In this document: piece after piece, positions 43,594 to 52,934 of the stretch
Layout of the letters: every line of letters starts with the position of its first letter
Numbering within the stretch: the first letter of the stretch is position 1
Origin: an uncultured Bacteroidales bacterium
GTDB taxonomy: Bacteria > Bacteroidota > Bacteroidia > Bacteroidales > UBA932
Direction: 5' to 3'
Assembly (NCBI GenBank): GCA_946415475.1
Contig: CAMKSQ010000003.1
Coordinates: 1-64,000 of the forward strand
DNA length: 64,000 nt
The notes under the pieces: model-generated
What the model was told of the DNA's origin: nothing
Seen by the model: only the letters and a program-made list of their open reading frames with translations
Database searches by the model: none
Made by a program: the position numbers and the translations under genes

Positions 43594-43622
43594 AATCCTC
43601 GGCGCAAAAGGAGCCGAGGATT
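43594..43622 (-). terminator. Terminator of the second macroglobulin gene
   Basis: The stem AATCCTCGGC (43594-43603) and GCCGAGGATT (43613-43622) lies 28 bases past the stop codon at 43651. The stem is identical to the groL terminator at 943-971. Confidence 0.8.
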
Positions 43623-43650
43623 ATATAGTAACCTATTGATGGCCAACGGG

Positions 43651-46600
43651 TTAGTTGCCAGTGACCGTGAGGGCGGGACGGGAGGCGGAGTTGGCGCGGT
43701 AGTGGGGGGCGTAGAGGGACTCAATCTCCACCACGGGCGCCTGGAAGCGGCCCGCCTGCTGCACGTAGAAGGTCTCGGAGATTTCCGTATTCTCCTCCGG
43801 ATAGGAGTCAAAGTAATACTCTGTGCAGGCGGCTTTTACATTCCTGTAGCCCTGCGGGACAAAGCCCCAGACAAAACCGGCGCGGAGCGGGCGGATGAAA
43901 CCGTAGCCCACATGGCCGGAGAGCTGATGCTCCGGCTGCAGGGCTGCCTCACGGCCGGCCGTCAACTTCACGAAACTGCGGTTTTCCCCGTTCCAAATCT
44001 TATAGGTGACCACAATCTTGTCGCCCACGGCCACCGGGTCGCCGGGCTTGAGTTCCACCTCACTCCCCTCCTTGAAGAACTTCCGCTCCAACTTGAAGCC
44101 GTTTCCGGCGGCCTTCACGGCCTTGAACGGGGCCCGATACGTTCCGGACAGCGCCAGCACACGGGTGTTCATGACGGCTTGGGAGCCGTCCAGGATGGAG
44201 GTAATGGCGTCGATAAAAGCCGGTTCGGTGTCCCAGTGCTGGGTCTCCTTCTGCAGCATGAGCCAGAGGCGGATGCCGTCGGCGATGGCGGAAGGAGATA
44301 CACTCGCTCCGCTCGGTATGACAGAAGAAGAGCCCGGTAGGACAGAAGAAGAGCTCGGTATGACAGAAGAAGAGCCCGGTAGGACAGAAGAAGAGAGCAG
44401 ATCGCACAGGAGGGCGTGGGCGTAGGCTTCGCTCTCCAGGAGGCCGCGCCAAGGCATGACGGCGTTGGGATAGTAGTAGCCGCCGGAAGGATGCGCTACA
44501 GCATATTCCACCAGCGACAGGAGGTCAGCCTGCATGGATTTCTCCAATTTGGCCTTGGTACCCAGCGAAACGCCCCAATCCTGCGCCAGGGCAATACCAC
44601 CTTCCCGCTTCAGCAGGTTGCGGAGAGTAAGCAGCCGACGACTCTTGTTCAGGATTTGTCCCTCCAGGCCACGCCCGTCTTTCTTACCGGGCGTCAGATA
44701 GTCCTTGGCCCACTTGGTAAACGTTTTAAAACGTTTTTTATCCGTTTCCGATACGGGTTTTACCTCGAAAGGAACGTTGGCGTAAAGGGCGCGCACATGC
44801 AGGTACTGGGCATCGGAAATGCCACCGCACCAATACGGACGCTCGGAGCCAAACTGATTGGCATCCAGGTATTTCACGGCCGATGTCACCTCCGGCACCT
44901 CAAACCCACGGTCGCGGAGCTTGGCGATCCGCTCCAGGAGCACGGCGGTGATAACCGGCGAGGAATGCATGCCTTCGAACCAGCCGAAGCCACCGTCCGC
45001 GTTACGGCAGGCGAGGATCTTCTGAAGGAGGGATTTCTCGACTCCGCCTGCGGCTTCGCTCGAAATGACAACGCCCAGCCGGGAAGCGAGAAGGGAAACG
45101 TACCAGGCCTCGGAGAGGCTGAGAACATCCTTGCCCTGGGGCTCCACATGGGACGGGATGGCGTCACGGACCATGTCCAGCACGGTGATTTCGCGCAGGG
45201 AGGCCTCCGATGCCGGCATGTTCACAAAGCGGGAACGGAGGCCCTGCAGCAGCGCTTCCCGGTTCATACCGTCCAGCAGCACGGCCGAATGGGCCTCGGT
45301 AAGGGTTTGGGCAGCCGGGTACACGGGCACGGTCACCTGCACGGCGTCGGAGAATGCCTCTGCGCGGAAGATGGCTTTAAGAGATACACTCGCTTCGCTC
45401 GGTATGACAGAAGAAGAGCTCGGTATGACAGAAGAAGAGCTCGAAATGACAGAAGAGTCGGAGCCGGGAATGACGGGGGCGGTAATCCGGAAGCGATGGT
45501 TCACGCTGGCGCCGGGCTGCACGGTCACGGGCACCATCTGCGAACTCACGGGCTTACCAGGCTCGGAGAGCACCAGGACGATGGTTCCGGAAACCGGCTT
45601 ATCGGTAATGCTGGACACGGTGACCGCCGCATCGTACACATCGCCCTCGTACAGGAACCGCGGTTCCAGCAGGCTCACTTTCACCGGAATCGACACCACC
45701 ATCTCGTCCTCCACCGTCGCATTATGCATGGCCGCATCGTGCGCGTACGCCCGTACATAGAAGGTCGATAACTTATCGGAAGTCTTGAAGCTGAAATGCA
45801 GCGTCCCGTCGGCACCCGGCCGCAGATGCGGCTGGAAGGTCAGCGCACTGGCGAAGTCGCTGCGCACAGGCGCATCGTCCCCTCCACCACGTCCATAAGC
45901 CACGACATCGTCGCCATCAACAACAGCCTTGCTCTCGACCGCCTCGTCCATGGCAGCATATTCATACTCGGCAGCATCGGCCATAGCCATGGGCGTTGCA
46001 TTCATCATGTACTTCCCGCCGGTGCGCATCATAATGGGTCTGTGTCGATACGCCTCCCCCACCACGCCGCAAACCGGCGTAATCCAAATCTGCGGTACAC
46101 CATCGTCATAGATGCTCACCTCCGGCCATTCATTCTCCGCCACGGCATCCAGGCTCTTGTCCCAGGCCGCCACCAGCACCTCCGCATCGGCCGCCGTCTT
46201 GAGCGCAAACGTATAACGGGTGCCCGGATAGGCCTTGTCCTGGAAACGCGTAAACTCCAACGGCATCGTATAACGGTTCTTTTCGCGTCGATACTCCCGG
46301 TCGTAACTCACGGACGCACCATGCAGGAAATAGAACACCTGAAGGCGCACCACATCCGGCCAGTTCTTCTTATAGGCAAACGAAAGATTCTCCAGGGAGC
46401 CATCGGCAACTACAACTTCCTTACTCTCAAGGAGTTGCTCACCATTCCCATAGACCATCACCTGGGCATAAACAGTTCCTTCAGTCGTGCCGATACGGGC
46501 ACGCACCGCTCCACCCTCAGCCACCGTCGTGGGACCCGGAATAAAGACGCGACGGGCCTGCGGCATGAGCACCTGCGACTCGGGAAGAATGCAGAAAACG

Positions 46601-48957
46601 GCGAAATCTTCCTCGTTCTCTACCTTCTTTCCGCTCTTGCTCTCCCCTTCTACCCGCGCGTGAACCTTATAATATCCGCTGCCCGGCAGTTCCACGGAGA
46701 AGCTGTTGCCGGACTGCACCTGCCCGGAAGCCAGCGTGCTGCCATCGGCGGTAAATACTTGAAAACCAACCGGAAGCGGCACCACATTGCCATCCTCATC
46801 CAGCGCCTTCAGCGTCATGCGTAGGGTGCTTTGCAGAAGGGTATAAGCGGGAGTGTACCGCCAGTCATCCTGGTCACGGAAGGCCTCCAGCTCCACAGAA
46901 GCGGCATCGGCAACAGAAGCGTCGATTTCCACATCGTCACCCACGTAATATCCCTTGCCGAAACTGCGGGTTTCCCCGGTGAAATCTGTCACCGTAACCG
47001 TAGCATGGTAGTACCCCGTTTCCTTCGTGGGGAAGCTGAAATGGAAGTCGCTGTCGGCACCGACCTCCTGCGTTTCCTCCAGCACGATGTCACCATAGCG
47101 CTCTACCTTCACGTTAACGCGTGCACCGGCAAGACTGTGTCCGGAATAGCTTTGCAGACGGCCGCTCACAGGGATGCTGTCGCCAGGCATATAGAATTCC
47201 TCCAACTGATTGAACTCCAGTTCATAGGTGGGCAGGACGAATTCATCGACCGGGAAAGAATCATAACCCATTTCATCCACCTCCAGCGCAAAATCGCCGT
47301 TGCGAAGGCCCTTGGGCAGCACGAACTGGCCCGATGCCGCGCCCCATGCGTTGGTGGTAAGTTCTTGACTGGCAAGCCGATTGCCCTCGGAGTCCAGCAG
47401 CTTCACCTCAATGGAGCGGCCTTTGCACACGGCAAGGCTCTGCGCCGGGTTCCCTTCGAACACCACCGCCTTGTAACGGACCGTATCGCCGGGATGATAA
47501 GCGCCCTGATCCTTATAGAGATAGCACTGCGTGGAACTATTATTCGAGCGTTCCACGCGAGGCTTCCGCATGCTTACCGGACGCGATTTCCGGTCTCCGC
47601 TCACCGCGATAAGCTCGTAATAGCTGTCCTTGTCCTTGAGCATGTCCTTAATAAAGGCCTCCGGCAAAACGGTGAAACCGCTGAGTTTCAGGGAGGTTTT
47701 GGCTACCTGGCGGCTGCCTTTCATCAGCAGCAGCGTTGCTTTGGAAAGCGGCTCGCCACTGTTGTAATCGGCCACATAAACGGCCGGACCGCGGCTGTCC
47801 GTGCGCGAGGCAATGGACAGCGTGTACTGAGTGTAGTTGGCCTGGTCGGTCAGTTTTCCGTTTACGGCCTCCACCGTGTAGTCCCCGTCCGCCAGTTTGG
47901 GCAGGGCCACCACAAGTGTATCCGGCACGTAAAAAGTCTCCTTGGGATTCTTTAACTTCCAGGTTTTCAGGGACTTTTTGTCCTCCCGGAGCGTAACATT
48001 CACCTGCGAAAGATTGCGCAGCAACACCTGAATCTGCCCGTCCTTCACACTCACCTCCACATCGCTGGCCGTAAGGGTTGCTATAAGGGTCTCCGCCCCG
48101 CGAGAAGCATCGGCAATGGTGGCCTCCGAACCGGTATAGGCCTTGCGTTCTTTCTCCAACGTCCGGGCCGTATTGCAAAGCGAGGCATAAGCGCTGCCCG
48201 CTCCCTTCTTCTTATCCAGGTCCTCTTTCCGCATCTGCAGCAAAGCGGCCTTCGGGAACAGGGAAACGGCTTTCCCCTCGTATTTTTTTGCCACAAGCCC
48301 CAGGGCCTGCCGGCGTTCCTCCCGTTGCTCTTCCGGATAATAGTGCGAACTCACGGCGTAATACTCCAAGGCCGCCTGCGAGGGATATCGACCCTCCACT
48401 TCTTCCAGAAGCGCCTTGTAAATATCATCTTTTTCCGAGACGGAGTGACTGGAAAGCATGCGCCAAAGGACAAATTCGCGGTCGTTGGCGATAAACAGCG
48501 GCAGGGTGCCGCCCAGGTACTCGTCCGCATCCTTGTAAAAGCCGCTTGTCCGGCCTTTGAACCCGTCCGGGTGGGCTTTTACATACTCCCAAAGCGCATC
48601 CGAAGAGGCATATTTCCATCGGCTCATCCATTGGAACGTGACGATGGGCTCGTTAAAGGAGGCCACCTCCGCTTCCAGGGCCTTGTTCAGGGCATCCCGC
48701 TGCTTCCAGTCCCGGCGCTGGACGGTGGTCACATACAGGGTGGCGGCATCGTAGAAATCCAACGCCAGATGCTGCTGCAGGGCCTCCTGCTTGATTTGCG
48801 AGAGGATTTCCGCTTCCAGTTGCGGGCGATCCGCCTTCCGGGCGGCCTCGTATTTTTTCCAAAGGGAGGTTAGGCTGTGACCGTCATTCATGGGCTGCGC
48901 AATAGCAACGATGCCAGCCAACACGGCCAGCATACAGGTTAACCATATTTTCCTCAT
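43651..48957 (-). CDS. Alpha-2-macroglobulin-like protein without a thioester
   Basis: A 1,768-residue secreted protein. Signal peptide (about 1-20, ends AIAQ), a helical N-terminal region to about residue 270, then macroglobulin beta domains, a bait-like region, and an alpha/alpha toroid with CRNADGGFGWFEG. No CxEQ thioester is found in the toroid, unlike the protein at 5290. It is not lipidated. Three stretches are encoded by genome repeats kept in frame: two Ser/Val/Ile/Pro-rich linkers (45401-45463 and 44315-44398) and VVISSEAAGGVEKSLLQ (45033-45072). Similar thioester-less proteins occur across Bacteroidales; the target is unknown. It follows folC by 46 bases on the same strand. Confidence 0.9.
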   Translation of the reverse strand: MRKIWLTCMLAVLAGIVAIAQPMNDGHSLTSLWKKYEAARKADRPQLEAEILSQIKQEALQQHLALDFYDAATLYVTTVQRRDWKQRDALNKALEAEVASFNEPIVTFQWMSRWKYASSDALWEYVKAHPDGFKGRTSGFYKDADEYLGGTLPLFIANDREFVLWRMLSSHSVSEKDDIYKALLEEVEGRYPSQAALEYYAVSSHYYPEEQREERRQALGLVAKKYEGKAVSLFPKAALLQMRKEDLDKKKGAGSAYASLCNTARTLEKERKAYTGSEATIADASRGAETLIATLTASDVEVSVKDGQIQVLLRNLSQVNVTLREDKKSLKTWKLKNPKETFYVPDTLVVALPKLADGDYTVEAVNGKLTDQANYTQYTLSIASRTDSRGPAVYVADYNSGEPLSKATLLLMKGSRQVAKTSLKLSGFTVLPEAFIKDMLKDKDSYYELIAVSGDRKSRPVSMRKPRVERSNNSSTQCYLYKDQGAYHPGDTVRYKAVVFEGNPAQSLAVCKGRSIEVKLLDSEGNRLASQELTTNAWGAASGQFVLPKGLRNGDFALEVDEMGYDSFPVDEFVLPTYELEFNQLEEFYMPGDSIPVSGRLQSYSGHSLAGARVNVKVERYGDIVLEETQEVGADSDFHFSFPTKETGYYHATVTVTDFTGETRSFGKGYYVGDDVEIDASVADAASVELEAFRDQDDWRYTPAYTLLQSTLRMTLKALDEDGNVVPLPVGFQVFTADGSTLASGQVQSGNSFSVELPGSGYYKVHARVEGESKSGKKVENEEDFAVFCILPESQVLMPQARRVFIPGPTTVAEGGAVRARIGTTEGTVYAQVMVYGNGEQLLESKEVVVADGSLENLSFAYKKNWPDVVRLQVFYFLHGASVSYDREYRREKNRYTMPLEFTRFQDKAYPGTRYTFALKTAADAEVLVAAWDKSLDAVAENEWPEVSIYDDGVPQIWITPVCGVVGEAYRHRPIMMRTGGKYMMNATPMAMADAAEYEYAAMDEAVESKAVVDGDDVVAYGRGGGDDAPVRSDFASALTFQPHLRPGADGTLHFSFKTSDKLSTFYVRAYAHDAAMHNATVEDEMVVSIPVKVSLLEPRFLYEGDVYDAAVTVSSITDKPVSGTIVLVLSEPGKPVSSQMVPVTVQPGASVNHRFRITAPVIPGSDSSVISSSSSVIPSSSSVIPSEASVSLKAIFRAEAFSDAVQVTVPVYPAAQTLTEAHSAVLLDGMNREALLQGLRSRFVNMPASEASLREITVLDMVRDAIPSHVEPQGKDVLSLSEAWYVSLLASRLGVVISSEAAGGVEKSLLQKILACRNADGGFGWFEGMHSSPVITAVLLERIAKLRDRGFEVPEVTSAVKYLDANQFGSERPYWCGGISDAQYLHVRALYANVPFEVKPVSETDKKRFKTFTKWAKDYLTPGKKDGRGLEGQILNKSRRLLTLRNLLKREGGIALAQDWGVSLGTKAKLEKSMQADLLSLVEYAVAHPSGGYYYPNAVMPWRGLLESEAYAHALLCDLLSSSVLPGSSSVIPSSSSVLPGSSSVIPSGASVSPSAIADGIRLWLMLQKETQHWDTEPAFIDAITSILDGSQAVMNTRVLALSGTYRAPFKAVKAAGNGFKLERKFFKEGSEVELKPGDPVAVGDKIVVTYKIWNGENRSFVKLTAGREAALQPEHQLSGHVGYGFIRPLRAGFVWGFVPQGYRNVKAACTEYYFDSYPEENTEISETFYVQQAGRFQAPVVEIESLYAPHYRANSASRPALTVTGN
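44315..44398. repeat. 21-bp tandem repeats inside the macroglobulin gene, site 1
   Basis: Four 21-bp units, GGTATGACAGAAGAAGAGCCC and close variants, follow CGCTCCGCTC. On the coding strand they encode heptads SSSVIPG/SSSVLPG. The unit looks like an amplified end of the dispersed GCTTCGCTCG-GTATGACA repeat. Confidence 0.8.
45033..45072. repeat. Dispersed palindromic repeat in coding sequence
   Basis: Contains GGGATTTCTCGACTCCG, CCTGCGGC and TTCGCTCGAAATGACA, the usual form of a GAAATCTCGA...TCGAAATGAC repeat seen between genes in this phylum. Here it lies within the macroglobulin gene and is translated as SSEAAGGVEKSLL. Confidence 0.65.
45401..45463. repeat. 21-bp tandem repeats inside the macroglobulin gene, site 2
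   Basis: Three 21-bp units, GGTATGACAGAAGAAGAGCTC (twice) and a variant GAAATGACAGAAGAGTCGGAG, again next to CGCTTCGCTC. They encode a second Ser/Val/Ile/Pro linker. Same family as 44315-44398, 1 kb away. Confidence 0.8.
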
Positions 48958-49003
48958 AGTATCGCATGCTTTGGTTCAGGAGGAACAAGAACAAGTTTTA
49001 TAC

Positions 49004-50362
49004 CTATTTAAATAAAGGGAGGGCTTCCGCCACTACAAATGTGCTGCCGCCGATATAGATGAGCGGCGGAGCGGGGTTCTCTGCCGATGCGCTACGGCCC
49101 AGCTGCCGGGAGAGGTTATGGGCCAGCTGGACGGCCATTTGCACCGCGTAACGCACGGAAGTAAAGGCATAGCAACGGTGATTATGCGAAGGACGGTATT
49201 CGTTAAACCGGTCCAAAATGACGTCCGCCGGCAGGGCACGGGGCGTATCCGGTGCCGTAAATATATAGGTAGCGTTCTCCGGCATGAGCGGGAGGATGGC
49301 GTCCAGGTCTTTATCGGCCATGATACCGTACACGATGATGAGCGACGAATAGAAGCCGCTGTCGATCATGTGCTGCAACTGCTGGAAATTGTGCTGCAGC
49401 GCATGGGCGTTGTGGCCGATGTCCGCAATGACGTAAGGCTGCGTGGAGAGGCGTTCCCATCGACCATGAAAATGCATGTTGCTGGCCGTATGGAGGATGC
49501 CGTCCGTGACAGCGGCGTCGTTGCGAAGAAGCTCAAAGGCGTCCTGCTCCCGAAGGATGTCGATGGCGGCAAGGACCGTCCGCAGGTTCTTCTCCTGCAC
49601 CTGCGCCTGCAGGTCCATCTGCCTGAGCATCTGCGCATGACGGGACCAGAGGGAAGGTTTGACCTCATCCGCGTAGGTGAGCGGGCAGAACATCCAGGCT
49701 TTCTCGTTGAATACGAATGAAGTTTCCTCCTGGTTCTCCCCAACCAGCGCCGGTACGCCTTCCTTGAAGATGCCGGCCTTTTCCGCCGCAATTTCCGGCA
49801 GCGTATGCCCCAAGAGGTCGCAATGGTCCATGCCGATGGATGTGACGATGGTGAGCTGCGGATGCTCCAGGATGTTGGTGGAGTCCAGCCGCCCGCCCAG
49901 GCCGGTTTCGATGATGGCGATATCTACCTGTTTAGCAGCGAACCAACTGAAGGCCAGGCCGGTAGTGATTTCGAAGAAGGAGAGCTCGTGTGCGATAATC
50001 CAGCTCATCCACTCCGAAAGGAAGGAAAAGACGTACTCCTTGGGGATGAGTTCCCCGTTTACGCACATGCGCTCACGGAAGTCGATCAGGTGCGGCGAGG
50101 TGAACAGGCCGGTCTTAAGGCCGGAAGAGGTACAGGCCGATGCCAGCATGTTAGCCACCGAGCCCTTGCCGTTGGTGCCGGCCACATGGACGCTACGGAA
50201 CTGGCGCGAGGGGTTGCCCAGGGCGTCCTCAAAGGCGCGCATGCGCTCCAGCCCGGGCTTGTAAGCCCCCGGGGTGAAACCATCTTTTTGCACCGACGGA
50301 AATCTGCGGAAAATATCCTGAACTAGCCGCAGATACTCTGCTTCTGAATAATTTACTTCCAT
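49004..50362 (-). CDS. folC: Folylpolyglutamate synthase / dihydrofolate synthase
   Basis: A 452-residue Mur-ligase-type ATPase adding glutamate to folates (and to dihydropteroate) in the cytoplasm. Seen: P-loop VAGTNGKGSVANML (residues 59-72), SPHL and RERMCVNG (folate side), ETGLGGRLDSTN with the Mg ligand region, SIGMDHCDLLG, and C-terminal domain IADIGHNAHA. Start placed at ATG 50362 (MEVNYSEAEY); the frame upstream runs into the divergent promoter region. Full length. Confidence 0.93.
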   Translation of the reverse strand: MEVNYSEAEYLRLVQDIFRRFPSVQKDGFTPGAYKPGLERMRAFEDALGNPSRQFRSVHVAGTNGKGSVANMLASACTSSGLKTGLFTSPHLIDFRERMCVNGELIPKEYVFSFLSEWMSWIIAHELSFFEITTGLAFSWFAAKQVDIAIIETGLGGRLDSTNILEHPQLTIVTSIGMDHCDLLGHTLPEIAAEKAGIFKEGVPALVGENQEETSFVFNEKAWMFCPLTYADEVKPSLWSRHAQMLRQMDLQAQVQEKNLRTVLAAIDILREQDAFELLRNDAAVTDGILHTASNMHFHGRWERLSTQPYVIADIGHNAHALQHNFQQLQHMIDSGFYSSLIIVYGIMADKDLDAILPLMPENATYIFTAPDTPRALPADVILDRFNEYRPSHNHRCYAFTSVRYAVQMAVQLAHNLSRQLGRSASAENPAPPLIYIGGSTFVVAEALPLFK

Positions 50363-50369
50363 TACTTCG

Positions 50370-50377
50370 CAAATATA
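50370..50377 (-). promoter_or_regulatory. -7 box of folC
   Basis: TATATTTG on the minus strand, ending eight bases before the ATG at 50362, so the message would have almost no leader. No -33 TTTG is visible at the expected place. Confidence 0.55.
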
Positions 50378-50390
50378 CAAAAAAAGCGCG

Positions 50391-50422
50391 TTTGTAGTTC
50401 TGCCGAAAAATGTGTAATTTTG
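50391..50422 (+). promoter_or_regulatory. Promoter of the PurM-like gene and phoH
   Basis: TTTG (50391-50394), 20 bases, TAATTTTG (50415-50422). ATG follows at 50427, so transcription should begin at or next to the start codon: a leaderless message. Confidence 0.75.
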
Positions 50423-50426
50423 GACC

Positions 50427-51539
50427 ATGGCAGATTTGCTTCATAGCAACTATATAATAGATGGTGTGCAAATGGCGCTGTCCCCGGAGCGCATGCTGCG
50501 GGAGTGCGTCGTGGAGCCCCCCATCGAACCGGACGGAGACCCGGAAACCCTGGCCGACGAAACCCTGGACCTGCGGCCGGACAACTTCCAGTTCAAGGAG
50601 AGTTCCATCGCCACTTATGCCAAGTCCATTCCGGAAAAGCGGGCTTTCCCCCTGCCCTTTGCCACGTCCTATACCGCCGGAAAGGTGGCGCAGGCACTGC
50701 TGGACGCCATCTGGATGGCCGGTCACTTCCGCCTGGGGGACCTCACCCTCAAGGCCGAATGGAAGTGGACCTGCAAACAGCTGGGAGACGCCGCCGCGTT
50801 CTATCACTCCGTAGAAAGCACCTGCAACTATCTGGATGCGCTGGGCGTTAAAATCGACAAGTATAGCCTTTGCAGCGGGCAGCCGTCCGTGAATTTCAAG
50901 GCGTTTACCGTAGCGGAGGAAGACGCCCCGGAGGAGGAAGAAGTGACGCTTCTGCGGGAACTGCCGTTCCGTACCGCCAATCCGCGCATCTCGCGGAGGC
51001 GCAAGGCATCGGCCACCTTCCTGCCGGAGAAGAGCGACTGGCTGCTGTTTATTCCCTTCGACCCTTGTGATTTCAGACTGGGTGGCAGTGCTTTAACCCA
51101 GGCAGTGGGGGTGCAAGCCGGCACGGCGCCGGACATTTCCGACGCGGATTACTTTATCGACTGCTATGAAGTGGTGCGTGAACTGGTGGAAGACGGCGTG
51201 GTAAAGGCGGGCGCAACGGTGGGCGACGGCGGCCTCATGACCTGCCTCCGCAAGCTTTCCGCCGGTGGTACGGGCGCAGACGTAAGCATCCGCAACGTGT
51301 GCAAAGCATATGGAGAGGACTCCCAGGTGCGGGTTTTGTTCTCCGAGGTGCCGGGCGTGGTGTTGCAGATTGCCGATATCGACTATGATTATGTGGATGC
51401 AGAACTCATTCTGCAAGACGTTGTATACTTCCCGTTGGGCCATCCCGTGCCCGGACGCTCTTCCGTGCGGCTCACAGAGGCCGTAGAAATTCCACAAATC
51501 CTTGAGTCACTGCTAAATACGCTGGAAGGCGAAGACTAA
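50427..51539 (+). CDS. AIR-synthase (PurM/PurL) C-terminal-like protein
   Basis: A 370-residue cytoplasmic protein. The first 110 residues resemble a degenerate PurL/PurM N-terminal region. From about residue 240 the AIRS-C pattern is seen (YEVVRELVEDGVVKAGATVGDGGLM, VRVLFSEVPGVVLQI, VYFPLGHPV), the domain that binds formylglycinamide ribonucleotide or similar. It is much shorter than PurL, and the ATP-loop residues of true PurM are not obvious. It may be a catalytically altered paralog. Its stop overlaps the start of the next gene by one base (TAATG), so the two are translationally coupled. Confidence 0.65.
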   Translation: MADLLHSNYIIDGVQMALSPERMLRECVVEPPIEPDGDPETLADETLDLRPDNFQFKESSIATYAKSIPEKRAFPLPFATSYTAGKVAQALLDAIWMAGHFRLGDLTLKAEWKWTCKQLGDAAAFYHSVESTCNYLDALGVKIDKYSLCSGQPSVNFKAFTVAEEDAPEEEEVTLLRELPFRTANPRISRRRKASATFLPEKSDWLLFIPFDPCDFRLGGSALTQAVGVQAGTAPDISDADYFIDCYEVVRELVEDGVVKAGATVGDGGLMTCLRKLSAGGTGADVSIRNVCKAYGEDSQVRVLFSEVPGVVLQIADIDYDYVDAELILQDVVYFPLGHPVPGRSSVRLTEAVEIPQILESLLNTLEGED

Positions 51540-52864
51540 TGGCCAAAATCTTTGTTCTCGACACCAACATTATCCTGCACGACTACAAAAGCGTGCGGCA
51601 TTTCCAGGAAAACGACATTGTAATTCCCATTGCCGTCATTGAGGAACTGGATAAGTTTAAAAAAGGCAACGACGCACTCTCATACAATGCGCGCGCCTTC
51701 ATGCGAGATATCAACAAACTCACTGATAAACAGGCGTTTGGACCGCGCGGCGTTCCGCTGGGCGGCAAGTTGGGATATATCAAGATCGAGCCCAACCATC
51801 CCTTTGCGCCGGAGTTCCAGGATCTCTTTAGGGACGATATCCAGGATCACCGGATTTTGGCAACCGCCATGTGGGTGCGGGACCAGCATCCGGACCAGTT
51901 TGTGGCGCTGGTCACCAAGGACATCAATTTGCGCCTGAAGGCCAAAGCCGCCGGTATGGAAGCGCAGGATTATCTGCGCGGTCGCGTGGATAACGAGGTG
52001 ATGGAAAACCTTGAGCGTGAGGTGGTTGTGGTGGAAGCCTCGTCAGAGGCTGTTCAGCGGCTGGCCTATGGTCAGGACAATTGCCTGCCCTGGAAGGAGA
52101 TTGCCCCCAAGGAGCCCCGGCCCAACCAGTTGTACAAGTTTTCCCTGGGCGGAGAGACGGTTTGCGGACGGTACGATGCCGGGCGCGGTGTCATCACCCT
52201 GGTGCGTGCGCACACGGCCTACGGCATCCGCCCCCGCAACGACGAACAAAAGTTTGCACTGGACGCCTGCCTGAACCCGGCTATCCCGCTGGTGTCGCTC
52301 ACCGGTGGCGCCGGCACGGGCAAGACGCTGCTGGCCCTGGCCGCTGCCCTGGAGCAGGCGGATGAATATGACCAGATTATCCTGAGCAGGCCCACCGTGG
52401 TGCTGGGCGGCCAGGATATCGGCTTCCTGCCCGGCGACCAAAAGAGCAAGATGGGGCCGTACGTGCAGCCGCTCATGGACAACCTGGACGTGATCAAACG
52501 CTGCTTCAAGCCGGGCAGCAAACAGGCCCTGAAGATTGAAGCCATGCTCAAGGACGAGCGACTTTTGATTTCCCCCCTGGCTTATATCCGCGGCCGCTCC
52601 CTCGGCAAGGTGTATTTCATTGTCGATGAAGCCCAGAACCTCACCCCGCACGAGGTAAAAACCATCATCACCCGCGCCGGCGAAGGCACCAAGATGGTCT
52701 TCACGGGCGATGTCTTCCAAATCGACCAGCCTTATCTGGACCAATGGTCCAACGGCCTCACCCACCTGGGCGAGAAAATGCACGGCCAGCCGCTCTTCGA
52801 GCACGTCTTCCTCCGCAAAGGCGAACGCTCTCCCCTCTCCGACATCGCCGCAAAACTGCTGTAG
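51539..52864 (+). CDS. PIN-PhoH fusion ATPase/RNase
   Basis: A 441-residue protein of the PhoH2 (YlaK) type. An N-terminal PIN ribonuclease domain (about 1-150; FVLDTNIILHDY, VIEELDKFKKG, later Asp in LVTKDINLRLKAKA) is joined to a PhoH-type ATPase: Walker A SLTGGAGTGKTLLALA (about 258-273), Walker B VYFIVDEAQNLTP (about 357-369). Such proteins are thought to unwind and cut RNA. It ends at a hairpin terminator. Confidence 0.93.
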   Translation: MAKIFVLDTNIILHDYKSVRHFQENDIVIPIAVIEELDKFKKGNDALSYNARAFMRDINKLTDKQAFGPRGVPLGGKLGYIKIEPNHPFAPEFQDLFRDDIQDHRILATAMWVRDQHPDQFVALVTKDINLRLKAKAAGMEAQDYLRGRVDNEVMENLEREVVVVEASSEAVQRLAYGQDNCLPWKEIAPKEPRPNQLYKFSLGGETVCGRYDAGRGVITLVRAHTAYGIRPRNDEQKFALDACLNPAIPLVSLTGGAGTGKTLLALAAALEQADEYDQIILSRPTVVLGGQDIGFLPGDQKSKMGPYVQPLMDNLDVIKRCFKPGSKQALKIEAMLKDERLLISPLAYIRGRSLGKVYFIVDEAQNLTPHEVKTIITRAGEGTKMVFTGDVFQIDQPYLDQWSNGLTHLGEKMHGQPLFEHVFLRKGERSPLSDIAAKLL

Positions 52865-52876
52865 GCCTTGACAAAA

Positions 52877-52908
52877 AAAGGTTGTGGCCCGAAAGGGTCA
52901 CAACCTTT
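52877..52908. terminator. Bidirectional terminator between phoH and ppdK
   Basis: Stem AAAGGTTGTG (52877-52886) and CACAACCTTT (52899-52908), extended by an inner CCC/GGG, with A-run before and T-rich sequence after. It lies between convergent genes. Confidence 0.9.
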
Positions 52909-52934
52909 ATTTTGCGAAGCAAATAGGGTTGGCC

